Source of the DNA: Limnephilus marmoratus
Taxonomy: Eukaryota > Arthropoda > Insecta > Trichoptera > Limnephilidae
Direction of reading: 5' to 3'
Assembly (NCBI GenBank): GCA_917880885.1
Contig: OU862920.1
Location: 42,009,019 to 42,073,018 of the forward strand
DNA length: 64,000 bases
Shown: positions 1-10,984 of the stretch, one piece after another
How the letters are laid out: every line of letters begins with the position of its first letter
How positions within the stretch are numbered: position 1 is the first letter of the stretch
The notes under the pieces: generated by a model
The model's input: only the letters and a program-made list of their open reading frames with translations
Databases searched by the model: none
Told to the model about the DNA's origin: nothing
Program-made: the position numbers and the translations under genes

Positions 1-719
1 CAATATGTTTCCACGTCCAACGTAATAAGTAAAACTAACTTCATTAAGTTCGCAAATGCGTTTTATTTATTGCAATTCTAATAAGTAATTTAATCAACTA
101 TTTTTATTTGTTAAATAAACGTTTATTTCACCTAAAGCCTCACGTAATATGAATTATTACCGACACATTTACTCGAAATAATTGATGGCAACTACGTTTA
201 ATATATTTATTTTGATTTGCCTCAGTCAATAGGTGTTAAATGGCTCTAACTAGCAAATATTGGATGACGATTTGACACATTTATCTAATAAGGGTCCTTT
301 GCTTCTTGGACCTACATAATATAATACCAACATGTTTTTATTCTGTATTTTACGGAATAAAACAAGGCGATTTTCAGTTCATTAATTCGGTCACAACATA
401 AAACATAATTGTTAATAATTTCAAAACACAAATGACGATCGATAAGATAAAACAAACCAATTGATTTATATTGAGTTGGGTCAAAATAGAGGCTGTGAAC
501 AGTTGGTAGCAATCAGTGAGGATATGTTGAAAGATGAATTGTTTATGAATGAATGTATGAATTGATGAATGAATAATGAAAGAGATAATAATGTTTACGA
601 AAATAATGATTATACCACCAGGGTTTAGAAGCCGCTATCTCAAAGTGATAAGAAAATGAATTGAATGTTTACAGTTCAACGCCAAATTAATGAGAATTGT
701 GGAAAATGACATAGTCCTA

Positions 720-1022
720 TTATTTTTTTAGTATTAATTTAAGATAACCTAAAATTCTCAAAATATTGGTTATTAGTTTATTAGGTACGTTTTTGATGTA
801 ATCATTTGAACATAAACAGCCGTAGTTGAGAATGTTATACAGACATTCCAATTTCCAATGAGAGGTCTTCCACATACGAGTACTAGGGTCGTTGATAATT
901 TCGGCATCCGTGCATACGACAAAACTGTGCCCTATTATCGTACAAGATTGATTGGAATTGAAGATTTGAAATTTCTTGCGTAATAACGGATCGTTTTTAC
1001 AAAACGTTATTGTGCTCAGCAT
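720..1022 (-). pseudogene. Possible CYP4-type cytochrome P450 exon fragment
   Basis: The minus frame has SFVVCTDAEIINDPSTRMWK and LYNILNYGCLCSND followed by VPNKLITNILRI. In CYP4-family proteins the region before the C-helix has a comparable order: V-V-x-T-D-x-E, then a short D-P-S-T-R-type loop, a Y-x-L-N-Y-G strand, and W-R-x-x-R-x-L-I. The W-R-R core of the C-helix is not intact here, so any gene is broken. The identification is from memory of the family pattern and is weak. Confidence 0.35.
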
Positions 1023-1028
1023 TTCAAA

Positions 1029-1113
1029 ATCTCTTCAAGACCCAGGTTCACCTTTTAATCTCAAATCACCGAAACGGGAGTCTTAGGACCTCCTGTGTGG
1101 GGTTAACATGAAC
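1029..1113 (+). mobile_element. 3' tail of jockey-type LINE
   Basis: CTCTTCAAGACCCAGGTTCA followed by ACCTCCTGTGTGGGGTTAAC matches the C-terminal codons and 3' UTR of the LINE at 24309-27362 in the + orientation. Only the last 85 bp or so is recognisable. Confidence 0.6.
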
Positions 1114-1798
1114 AAAATTCTCAAGTGGATTTGTTCCATACATAAAGATTAAACGAATCTCTACTCGAGTCCTCTAGCTTTAATGAGCGCTGGATCTTAT
1201 CAAAGCCGTGACGAATACAGTCCCTACTATTCGTTGGATAGCATAATGGTAATGGTTGCTCAGCGGGCACCCGACAATAGCAACTACAACACACGGTGGC
1301 ATTGTACCGACCTAACTCCACTATAATAATGAGTAGGTATAATGACATGACTAAAGAATTGCCGATAGCCATCTCGCTCGGGTCTATTGTCCCGGAGGAG
1401 ATCCATATCGGCTGAAACGGCAAAAGGGAAATAACCCACAATTAAAACACTACAGGAGACGAAAAAACTGTTAACGTTTCGTAATATTCTGTTAATTAAT
1501 TTGATAGTTGGTTTTTAACAAACAAACATAAACCAAGACTATTGTTACCAATCTCTTAAATAATTTGAAAAGGTGTGTGTTTACTCTCCGTTATATGTAT
1601 GTTTTTAGGAGTCTTATGATTTTGCTCTTTTTGTCTAATCCTAAGCATGCAGTAGATATACATTGAAAATGGCTTCTACCTGATTAACTCCTTAGTTTTT
1701 TTTTAGATTTTTGCAAATTTTGCATCAAGAGGTAATCTCCGTGAAAGACTTTATATTCCAGAATTATTTTCTAATACAAAAAGGTAGATTTTATCATT

Positions 1799-2080
1799 AC
1801 ATAGTATAAAATGAAGTCGCTCGAAATGTTATCTTTTAAACTACGCAACGGATTTTCATGCGGTTTTCACCAATAGATAGAGGGATTCAAGCGGAAGGTT
1901 TACATGTATAATATATGCTTATTATGGTAGAAAAAAGCCGAGAAATTCAAATATTCAATTCAGGCAGCGGGCAGCGGGCAGCGACAGCTGGCAAGCGGGT
2001 GGTGTGAATTTTATAAAGGTTGGGTAATGGCGTTGTGTTTCGTTAGCCACAGCAACGTGTTGCCGGGTCTGCTAGTAATA
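1799..2080 (+). mobile_element. Helitron-type non-autonomous element, 3' part
   Basis: AAATGAAGTCGCTCGAAATG, ACGGATTTTCATGCGGTTTT and ACCAATAGATAGAG are followed at 2046-2076 by AGCCACAGCAACGTG and CCGGGTCTGCTAGT. The CTAG end after a GC-rich hairpin is the Helitron 3' hallmark. Two further copies share both blocks. Confidence 0.7.
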
Positions 2081-2149
2081 AATACTTCATACTGTGTGCA
2101 ATATCAACCGAAAAGCTCTGTGGTTTAAAATTGTGATAAACGGTTGTAG

Positions 2150-2444
2150 GCGTGCTACTCTGCTAACTACACGTCCCTTCTGCAAATTCTCGTAGATAAC
2201 GTTGTCTTCAGCGGCCATTGCCGAGACAAGATCGACGGCGTTTCTCATTGCGATCGGGTTTAAATCTCTTGACCGTTATTGAAAGTTGTGATGATTGGTA
2301 GAAGAGTCAAGGCACGCTACTGCTAACTATTCGTCCCTTCTGCAAATACTCGTAGATAACGTTGTCTTCTGCGGCCATTGTCGTGACAACATCAACGGCG
2401 TTTCTCACTGCAATCGGGTTTAATCCGAAACCATTGATATTCAT
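2150..2444 (-). repeat. Imperfect 160-bp tandem duplication with conserved minus frame
   Basis: CGTCCCTTCTGCAAAT, CTCGTAGATAACGTTGTCTT and GGCGTTTCTCA recur 160 bp apart (2172 and 2332). About 90 bp of each unit is well conserved; the connecting parts are not. Confidence 0.85.
2307..2444 (-). CDS. Small unassigned open frame, 45 codons
   Basis: From the ATG at 2444 the minus frame reads MNINGFGLNPIAVRNAVDVV, then TTMAAEDNVIYEYLQKGRIV and a TGA at 2307-2309. The upstream copy in the tandem duplication keeps the same frame over 36 codons (LNPIAMRNAVDLVSAMAAED, NVIYENLQKGRVVS), mostly with synonymous or conservative changes. This suggests past coding selection or descent from a coding repeat. 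No family is recognised. It is too short to call a gene with confidence. Confidence 0.35.
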   Translation of the reverse strand: MNINGFGLNPIAVRNAVDVVTTMAAEDNVIYEYLQKGRIVSSSVP

Positions 2445-2737
2445 GTATTAGATATTATTCCTGCATACCTTACATTGTTATTCTGTGTGCACAATCGGCT
2501 GTTTCGCCCTTCAAAAACATAATGAATTTGTATTAACTTATATGCTTTGGTATTTTACGGCCAATTCATGATCAAATCGTAGAGCTATTCAATCAATGGG
2601 TCCAACGAATTTCAATTCAATCGATTGCATGGTTACTTTAATTGGGTTTTTGGTAAACTTTAGCTTATACATATTATCGGGATTCATTTTTGGGTTATTG
2701 CGCCGTGTTGCGTTTCCTACTTCTTCCAGTGTTCAAC

Positions 2738-3150
2738 TTCAAGAAGATTTTTTTTATAGTGATACCGCACAAGAGTCTCAGCTGCTCCCGTCTGGAGCCA
2801 GTGAGACTATGGCATCCCCAATTGGGGTATGCTGTGAGGCTGAAGGTAGTGGGGAGGGGAAGGAGATAGGGAAGAGGAAGGTGGGGAAGTACCTGGCTCT
2901 TCAGATCTAGTCACCAAACACGGCTAATGCCATTTCAAGCAACGTTTCAATTCTGAATGTTGGTCTTACACCAGGGCGATATTGATAGTATCTTCCACTC
3001 TGGAACGTGCCGCAAATAAACTATATATTATTTTAAATGAATAAATTGCGAAATAACACAAATTGATCAAATTAAATTTATTTGCCACGCCGGGATTCGA
3101 TCCCGCGACCTTCGTTATGCGAGTCAAGAGCCTTACAGTTAGTCGACAGA
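2738..3150 (-). repeat. tRNA-derived SINE copy
   Basis: It is a close match to 57600-58022 over the whole length, including GGGATTCGATCCCGCGACC at the tRNA-like end (3091-3109) and CCGCACAAGAGTCTCAGC near the tail. A 104-codon frame at 2596-2910 overlaps the SINE body and is not a gene. The tRNA-like 5' end is damaged after 3125. Confidence 0.85.
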
Positions 3151-3837
3151 TTAATATAATTTAAAAGTTGCTGTTTTTTCACATTTAATCTGTGTCGAAA
3201 ACTATTTTAGATGGCAATTCCATTACGAAGTGTACTCACAAGCTATACATTCTGCTTGGTAAGGATCATAAAACACTCTCTCTTAACGGATCTTTTCGCC
3301 CGACGCTTTTTTACACTTTTATCCGGGAACCTGTGTGTTAAGTTTTGAAGCATGATTGATGTCTGCTCGGTGGTACATGCGGTTTCACTATGATGGCGCG
3401 CTTTAATAAAACCTCGTTAAATTATTTACCTGCGGAAGTGTTCATAGCCATATTATTATTTTAATTCCCACATACCTGACAAGGTATTGCGTGTGTACTG
3501 GTTAGTTCAGCTTGGGACTCCTAGGTTAGGCCATTCCACTTTCGATGATCTGTTGCCTGTTGCTTTTTGCTCTCTAAACCACTCCACATTGTCGTCTGTT
3601 TTGGTCTGGCCAAAATGCCTGGATTCTCTGCCCTCCCCCGCACTGCATATATTACAATAACCAATTCAAGCTACCTAGTCTAATAGCTCTCACGCTTCTG
3701 GTTATTAATATATGTCTTTCTTGGCAGCTCCCGTGCCTATACTTTCCAATTGCAATTCAAAGTTTTAGTCTATCCTTTTGATTAATTTCAAATTTGAAGG
3801 TGCTCGTTTTGAGTCAATATGTATTCTATTTTTTATA

Positions 3838-4205
3838 AGAAAAACTCTCTTTTTATAACTTTTGAAGGTTATTCCCTTCAATGAAATATATCATTGAAGA
3901 GGAAGATAATAATAATAATCTAAACGAAAATATGAAAGAGAACAAGACACAGAAAAAGATAATGGTCGCACCTGGGACTCGAACCCAGAACCTCTCGTCT
4001 ATCCGGGAATTGGTAAACGCGTCCCGGATAGACCCAGAACCTCTCGTCTATCCGAGAATTGGTAAACGCTCCGCGGATAGTCGAGAGGTTCTGGGTTCGG
4101 GTCCCAGTTGCGACCATTATCTTTTTCTGTGTTTTGTTCTCTTTCATATGTTCGCTAAGATTATTATTATTATCTTCTTCTTCAAAAATATGTATCTATT
4201 CTATT
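3838..4205. repeat. Palindromic tRNA-cassette element (body 2)
   Basis: The arms are inverted copies centred near 4065: GAAAATATGAAAGAGAACAA at about 3928 returns as TTGTTCTCTTTCATATGTTC at about 4134, and GGTCGC at 3964 returns as GCGACC at 4115. Each arm contains the T-arm half of a tRNA-like sequence (TGGGACTCGAACCCA). The palindrome keeps both frames open and so creates open frames at 3881-4219 and 3920-4147 that are not genes. Confidence 0.8.
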
Positions 4206-4754
4206 TATTATTTTTTTAAGTTTTGAAATATTGTAATTATGGACGTGTAAATCATAATGCAGACACTGTTTGGTGTCTTCCACTAGGCACTTACTTTACT
4301 GCTATTTGATTACATTTATACTTTTCGAGTTAAATACGTTATTGAATTATTTACTTCAATCCTTTATCGGCGATCTCGTTTATAATTATTTATATGTTCG
4401 AATATTAAAACTTTAATTATAATAAACCGATTACATTATTTTTCTCATAAAAATGTATGATTAGTGTGTGGGCGTGATAAAAAGCGTAGGAGATTGGGCT
4501 ACCTATTCGAAACACGTAAAACAATGTTTCAATGGTTACGTTTCTAAATCGCTACGTTTTAATTATTTAGATATGTTAATATCGAACTGCTACGTAGGAA
4601 GTTCGATTATCCACCAAGTTCATCTGTCTTACATATATACGGACACCGACTTACATCTGTTTTTCTTTCCTTTTTGTAATGTGAAGATTTTTTCAATATT
4701 TGAAACCTTTAAAACATACCATCTTTTATTCTACATTTGCTCCACACAATAGGC

Positions 4755-5037
4755 CGTGATGAAAAAAAAATCATCTGGGGATGCTGTGTGAAGGGGCCTT
4801 TTAGGAAAGGAAGGATATGAAGTTCTGGGAAGGAATAAGGTTTGAGGGATGGGTAGTAATCGAGGGTCAGTGTGTCCAGGAGTGACGGTCGTTTGTATCC
4901 ATCTCTTCCACTGCGATACAAATAGTCCTGCTGGAGAGATCCAAAGGTCTTCCTCAACCAGTCCCTGCCGTTCGTTTGCCAAACGGTTGGTGGACAGACG
5001 CTTTAAAGTTAACATAGCATATATTTACCCCGCAGCA
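4755..5037 (-). mobile_element. LINE 3' fragment (jockey-type relative)
   Basis: The block 4755-4830 (GATGCTGTGTGAAGGGGCC, then AGGAAAGGAAGGA) is the minus-strand counterpart of the conserved C-terminus and 3' UTR junction of the jockey-type LINE. The minus translation resembles [18 protein letters not shown] with an in-frame stop. 4850-5037 is GC-richer and ends abruptly against a CR1-like tail at 5039, suggesting one element inserted in the other. Confidence 0.6.
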
Positions 5038-5038
5038 T

Positions 5039-5420
5039 AAAGAGAAATTAGAACATGAATACAGCAACGACGGGTTAATAGTTCTGAAATTTAACAATAA
5101 GTGCGGACAGAGAACGTTTGAATACATCATACCGAAGATACTTAATTTATTACCTGACACTATAAAGCAATGTAATTCTATGAATAAGGTTAAATATATG
5201 GTGAAAAATTGGCTTTCGGAAAAAAAATATTTTTATATTGATATTGATATGTATGAGAAAATGTTGAATCTGTAGATATAGGTAAGATGTAAATTTTAAA
5301 TATTAAAAATGTATTTTAAAATATAAGCACCTGTTGACAAGCCAATTCAATTGGCTTAACAGGACTTGTTTGTTGATTATATGTATTATCTATTTTTTCA
5401 ATTTAAAAAAAAAAATAATA
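5039..5420 (+). mobile_element. CR1-like LINE C-terminus and 3' UTR
   Basis: An open frame without ATG runs 5039-5275. It codes for KCGQRTFEYIIPKILNLLPD, then NKVKYMVKNWLSEKKYF, the R-FxYxxPxxxNxLP terminal block of many non-LTR reverse transcriptases. The 3' UTR has a hairpin, AAGCCAATT-C-AATTGGCTT (5339-5357), followed by TAACAGG, and ends in an A-run at 5405-5415. Such a terminal hairpin is usual in CR1-group tails. Confidence 0.75.
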
Positions 5421-5429
5421 TTCAAGCAC

Positions 5430-7025
5430 TTATTGAGAGGACATTTTCTGAACAATATTTACCTCAAAGTGTATTTCATCTAGTGTTTTTCTGTTGTTCT
5501 TAGATACATAATTCCACACTTTCAATCTCCAAAGAAATCGCTGTCTGCAGTAAATAAACAATTACACCTTAAAAAATCATGATATCTTTGTTCTCAAGGT
5601 CCCAATTGAAATGTTGAAAAATAATTAGTATCCCAATTTCAGAAGGTGGGTAGATATACGTTTATACACTTTCTTCCCCACTCTTGATCCTTCTCTTCTT
5701 TTAATCCTTCCACATTAACAATCCTCAATATTGCTTTTAAAGCATTATGTTAAAATAAGCGGTAATTACTGAATTTCTATTGGAAGACGGTGAAGTTGGT
5801 TTTCGCGCAATTCCTTCCTCGGTTCCCCGCTAAAATACCTGTCTGTTACGGTGGTGCTTACTCCAGACGCGGCATTATTATATCTCGGACTTCCACTAAA
5901 TTGGATTCTAATCCCCAGGTTTCTGCGCACGGTAGAGGTGTACTTATATACCATCTTTGTTCGATTAGGTTGGTAGGCAATACAAAATATCAATCTACAA
6001 TAATTGTTTAACCAATTTTCAAATAAATACTAAAATCGATAAATTGTTGCTGATAAAAAAACCAATGGTCTTAAAAATAACATGCTTACATTTGTAGCTA
6101 GCTAACCGTTGAATCATTTCTGAAACAATTACGCATTGAAATGTAGAACAAGTATCGTTTGGCTACCTTTGGCCAATTACTTCAAAGATCTACTGACTCG
6201 ACTGGACACTACTTGTTATTTACATTGTTTTTATTATTTGAAAGGTTTTTTTTGCCTGAAGTTGTTTTAATCGAATTCGAGGCACACTGCAAAAGCAACA
6301 ATAATTATTATCTTGATTAGGACAAGTTACAATATCTACCACCAACCGAGGTTTGCTTTGTTTGACTAAATACTTCCACAGCTGAGAATTCCCTTTTGAA
6401 TTTCAAGTTATTTTACTAACTAGACGAAAGAATCCCGCTCTACTACAGTATTGCATCAATGGATTCAGTGGTTGGTGTCTTAAAATGTATAATCGTTGTA
6501 ATAAGGTTAAACGTAACATTGATTGAATTTTGGCGAATACATGATAATTAATTTTATTCAACCTTAACTTACTTAATATGGTAAAATCTTTGAAAATTTT
6601 CTTACACACTGGTCAATTTCTGTAGAGATTAATTATTAATGGCTGTTCTTTTTTGGATAAAAGAGGTCACGTCCAATAAAAGCTGTTTCACCTAAAGCGT
6701 AATTTGTATTATTTTTGACCGGTTTATTTTCGACTTCTACTTTTGTCTTTGAGTACATATTTTTTTATGTGACCACGCGAGTTCTATGTCCTGGAGTCAG
6801 TGTGGCTTTGGAACTCTTTTAATTGGGGAAAGTATTGCGGTGGAAGGAAATGGGAAGGTGGAAAGGAAATACCAGTTAACAAAAATAATCTAGTAACTTT
6901 TGATTAGTCATTATAGTCGTCACCAGATTTATTATGATAAATATTGTTGTTACTAATGTAACCTGCTATGTTGCGTTGTGTTAATGTGATACACCTTTTA
7001 CACTTGTTTAAAAAAACATTTAACT
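5430..7025. other. AT-rich stretch without recognised genes
   Basis: Short open frames at 5766-6011 and 6403-6609 have no recognisable domains. 6760-6890 has faint similarity to the SINE purine-rich segment. Nothing else was seen. Confidence 0.6.
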
Positions 7026-7029
7026 GTAC

Positions 7030-7265
7030 CTAATAAATAATTGGCTCCGTGAAGCGCAATTCCCGGGAAGTTGTGTATTCGATTCCCACAGCAGTGCAAA
7101 TAATATATTGGCTCGGAATTTTTCATTTCATATATCTACCGGACGCTGCCATTCTGGATTCTTTTATTCGCGGAACAGCATTGCACCTAACGTGAGGGAC
7201 ATTGCTTTACACATTTTTAATGGCACGTCAAAAGGTTTTGGACCATACACCTTTGAACCCTGAAT
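7030..7265. repeat. Possible second SINE-like unit
   Basis: TTGTGTATTCGATTCCCACA at 7070-7089 resembles a B-box stem-loop, with a GC-richer body after it. No second copy was found in the window, so this is tentative. Confidence 0.3.
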
Positions 7266-7549
7266 AAATATTTTTTATTGTTCTGCCACGTAGATTGATT
7301 TGAAGTTAGATTTACCTAATAATTATTTATTATTTTTTTGTTGTTGGACAAACTTCGGCCATTAGTGAAATTACATAATGGTTATGCAAACTCCATTCAC
7401 CATCATACATTATTATCAAATAATATGGTATTCAACTAGATATGGACATTAATCAATTGAGATTGCTCGCAGCGATGGATTGATTGACCGCAATTGCAGC
7501 GAATAAATCTGCATTACGTTCTGCAGACTACTTCATCTCGATGATCTTT

Positions 7550-7642
7550 TTATCGGGGCCAGTAGGTGCGCTGCCCATAGACACGGTACTCGCACTCCAT
7601 TTTAATGGCGTGATCATTGTTCTTCATTTCAGTTCCTAACTC
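7550..7642 (-). CDS. Candidate terminal exon of an unknown minus-strand gene
   Basis: On the minus strand a good acceptor (TTAGTTATTTGCAG, ending at 7643) is followed by 30 codons in the only open frame: ELGTEMKNNDHAIKMECEYR, VYGQRTYWPR, then TAA at 7550-7552. Codons are GC-richer than the surroundings. An AATAAA lies 219 nt downstream (7331-7326). Acceptor, frame, stop and poly(A) signal together suggest a last exon. No upstream exon was found and the peptide is not recognised. It could also be a retroposed or decayed exon. Confidence 0.4.
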   Translation of the reverse strand, partial: ELGTEMKNNDHAIKMECEYRVYGQRTYWPR

Positions 7643-7659
7643 CTGCAAATAACTAATAA

Positions 7660-8635
7660 TTATTAATTAATCATGATTTTATTCCGTCCCACAAACAAAC
7701 AATAATCGCGAAGTTTGTTCTGGAATGGGAAGTTGGACCGTAAACTTCAAAGTGAGTTAGTTGAAATTACTACGCTTAATTTTGTCTATTGTTCGCGCAT
7801 AAACCAGATCTAATTTCTGTGAATGGGAACCAATCGACTCAGGTTAACCTCAAATTTATTGTGTTTACTCTGCCATCAAACTTGTGATTTAGCACTGTTG
7901 ACTTTGAGTGGGGTTCGAAATGGCCAAGTCTTTCCCACATTTTAGTCCAGTTTTTTCTGCCTTTCTTTCTGAAGTGGGGCACCGTACATTCTGAACTCTG
8001 ACGCCCGTCTCACCTCAGTGCTAAAGCCTCCTTAATAACCCTCGCGCCTCGAGAATGTAACTCTCGGAGAGGCTTCAAAGTAAACATTTAGATAAACAGA
8101 TATTTTTGTACTCTGAAGCTGCGGAGTATAGCGTTGTAATTGGATACCTTAATGAAGTGGTTGTTGCTATTTTCACCCACTTTTGAAGCTGTTTTTTTTC
8201 TGTTGATAAATATGAATACCACGCCATCAATCGTACACTCTCAAATGATCCCATTGACGGATGTCATGTTTTTTTGAACTAGAAGGATAATATCCAGAAA
8301 ATAAACCCTAGTTATTTTTATTTATTTTAAAGTCATCCTTTTTATGAGATATTTTTGACCCTACGTTTTACGTATTGTGAAGATTTTATCAGACTTATCG
8401 ATTTATCTCAAAAAATACCACAACCCCTGTAATTTTTGGGAAGCAGATGAAAATGGGAATAGTTATATGTTTAGGAAGTCAGGGCTAATCAGATCTAATA
8501 ACATTGAAGCCATTTAAATCGACGTTTTCGATTGCTCTAATAGTGTTCTTTTTATTGGGATACCTATGAGCTTCTATTCATTTCTAGAACGAAGTTCAAA
8601 AATAAACAGATTTGTAAACTAAGTATATCATCATC
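7660..8635. other. Stretch without recognised features
   Basis: A GC-richer patch at 7900-8090 has no open frame longer than chance. If 7550-7642 is a terminal exon, its intron would begin here. Confidence 0.5.
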
Positions 8636-8830
8636 ATTGCATACTATAAAATGAAGTCGCTCAAAATGTATGTGTGCGTTAATCTTTTAAACTACCGCAA
8701 CGGATTTTCATACGGTTTTCACCAATAGATAGAGTGATTGAAGAGGAATGTTTATATGTATAATACATGTAAATTATATTAGAGAAAAGCCGAGAAATTC
8801 AAAGAAAACATATTTTTGTGCGATTTAAAA
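8636..8830 (+). mobile_element. Helitron-type fragment lacking its 3' end
   Basis: It repeats ATAAAATGAAGTCGCTCAAA and the ATACGGTTTTCACCAATAGA block of the 1799 copy. It breaks off after an AAACGGCTGGCGCGGCG segment without the CTAG terminus. Confidence 0.65.
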
Positions 8831-8939
8831 CGGCTGGCGCGGCGGGCCGTACTATAGTCACTTTTGAAATTCGTTCTACGGAAGAAATTGGAAAATAGAT
8901 GTCCTAGAGTAAGTAGGTATTTGATTTGAATTATTTTAT

Positions 8940-9141
8940 TTGATGAAGTCGCTCAAAATGTATGTGCGAATAGATCTTTTAAACTACGCAACGGATATTC
9001 ATGCGGTTTTCACCAATAGATAGTGTTATTCAAGAGGAAGGTTTATATGTATAAAACATGCTTATTATAGTAGAGAAAAGTCGAGAAATTCAAATATTCA
9101 ATTCAGGTTAGCCACAGCAACGTATGGCCGGGTCTGCTAGT
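8940..9141 (+). mobile_element. Helitron-type element, 3' part
   Basis: GATGAAGTCGCTCAAAATG, the GCGGTTTTCACCAATAGATA block, then TTAGCCACAGCAACG and GCCGGGTCTGCTAGTAA at 9126-9142. Together with 1799 and 8636 it shows a family clustered in the first 10 kb. Confidence 0.7.
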
Positions 9142-9145
9142 AATT

Positions 9146-10050
9146 TATATAGCGCTATTGTCTTGAAGAATCACCTCAAAATAGCTGTACAAATTTGACT
9201 TATTATGTTTCAAAAGATACAGAAAGGTAGTTATCTGAAGTTACGTTTTATTATTACATTAATTACTCTTTACCGACTCTCTTTCTTTAATTTTTAAACG
9301 TAAGTACATCAATTTACCTGTCAAACAAGACATTGAACCTTGTGTCAAGTGGCCACACTATTATTATTTGTTTTCATCCCATCATTATTTTACGTTTATT
9401 CCCACACATATCAAAAATGGCAGGTGTTTAGACTCTAGAATTATGTATCTACTCACTTTCGTTCTCTTTTAATTTCTAATACTAGATTTGGTTTCGTCGA
9501 ACATTAACCGCCTCTCCGTATATGAATAGCCTAAAGTGTGTCAGCAATTTACATATTACCTAAAATCATATAGACATTTCTCTTTGGTCCAGAGCGCTAA
9601 GCATATTAGTAATTTATTGTTTTGACTCGATGTTAACGTGTTTTAAATGTGAAGTGCCAACCCAGCTATACTTTAAAAATATGCGTTCAGGTTTAATTTA
9701 GCGAAATATTTTAACCTACTTGTGAAGCGTGGGTGAGTGTTTTTTTTTAATATGAAACAATAACAAAACCATACAAAAATATTTTCTTTATTTCACGCGA
9801 GTGTTTTTATTTTGAGAATGTCAAACACGGCTGTTTCAAACAAAATGTTATTGCTTTTGATTGAATTGTTTTATGATTTCCGACAGTCTAAAATAAACTC
9901 TAAATAATCATATTTATGTAAATCAGAAAATTAGTACTTATGAAGGCGTCGGAAAATTCTCATATCTTTTAAATAAATAAATAAATAAAATTATATAAAG
10001 ACTCGGAACTCGTAATAAATTGTACGGCGGGCCTGGAGTGATTATTATCA
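9146..10050. other. AT-rich stretch without recognised features
   Basis: Only short simple repeats (an AAAT run near 9975-9990) were noted. Confidence 0.6.
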
Positions 10051-10059
10051 TTTTTATTT

Positions 10060-10200
10060 TTTTTAAATAATAACTCAACACAGGAGGCCCCGAGGAAAAT
10101 AATTTATCTCAGGACCTGTGTCATCTGAGATGCTGTGTGGAGGGCCTTTTTGAGGAGAGGAAGGATTGAAGTCTTGAAGAGAATTATACAATAGTTATGA
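10060..10200 (-). mobile_element. 3' tail of jockey-type LINE
   Basis: ACACAGGAGGCCCCGAGG, AATAATTTATCTCAGG and GATGCTGTGTGGAGGGCC follow the 3' UTR of the 24309-27362 element on the minus strand. It ends at a T-rich run at about 10050-10066. Confidence 0.75.
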
Positions 10201-10563
10201 TTTAATTTTTAAAATTTCTAGATCATCGCAACTATATATTTGCCTACGGATAGGTACATAATTTCCGTTATAAATAAATAAATAAAAATAAATAAATAAA
10301 TGTTTATTCTGGTATGTGGGGAGAATAGTGCAATCCCACACATTCCATAAGGGTTATAATACATAATATACAAAGTATTTGAATAGGTATAAGAAAAAAA
10401 AAATATTAAAAATATCAAAATATTTTTTTTTTGTTATAAGTTACTGAGTTTTGAAACGTCTTTTTTTATCTAAGAACCTTAAAGTAAGAAAGGATTTTGC
10501 TTTTTTAATGTGAATACCGTACAATAGTCCCTTGTACGGTATTATACGGTATACGGTTTTGAC

Positions 10564-10976
10564 TTGGTATTTCTATATAAAATTCTAAATGATTTAGTTG
10601 ATAGTCTGATATTGCTAGAATTGATAAGTTTCCGGATTCCACTACGTAATACCAGAAGTCAGGATTTATTTCAGTGCAGAAATTCTGGAACTAACTACCA
10701 TATGTATTCCTCTTTGCCCAGAGTACTAATGGAGGGAAATAATTATACCAAGTCAGTGGACATCTTCAATTTATCTTTAAACAAATACAAAATACTGTTA
10801 CTGAGGCAGTTCAGACATGTACAATAAATACTATATATTGCGTTACAAAAACCTATTATATTTCTTTGTTAAAGAAATAGTATTTATATATTATTTAATC
10901 ATAGTGTAATTTGTAAATTTCATACTTATGTAAAAGTCCCGTAAAAGGGCGTAAATAAATAAATAAATAAATAAAA
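10564..10976 (+). mobile_element. LINE C-terminal fragment with AAAT-repeat tail
   Basis: The frame 10564-10827 codes for FLYKILNDLVDSLILLELIS, then FRIPLRNTRSQDLF, the RxxRSxxxF terminal block of jockey/CR1-like reverse transcriptases. The 3' UTR runs from TAAATACTATATATTGCG to GGGCGTAAATAAATAAAT. The same UTR recurs at 53974-54130, which shows that this is a repeat family and defines its end. Confidence 0.8.
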
Positions 10977-10984
10977 ATAAATCT

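Noticed and set aside
1121..1441. 106-codon minus frame with a hydrophobic segment
   Set aside because: Not recognised, no homologous motif, adjoining LINE tail debris; not supported as a gene.
2596..2910. 104-codon + protein
   Set aside because: The second half is SINE sequence and the first half is an AT-rich hydrophobic run without family features.
3881..4219. 112-codon + frame and 75-codon minus frame over the same bases
   Set aside because: Both are made by the palindromic tRNA-cassette element; the peptide is a translated tRNA arm.
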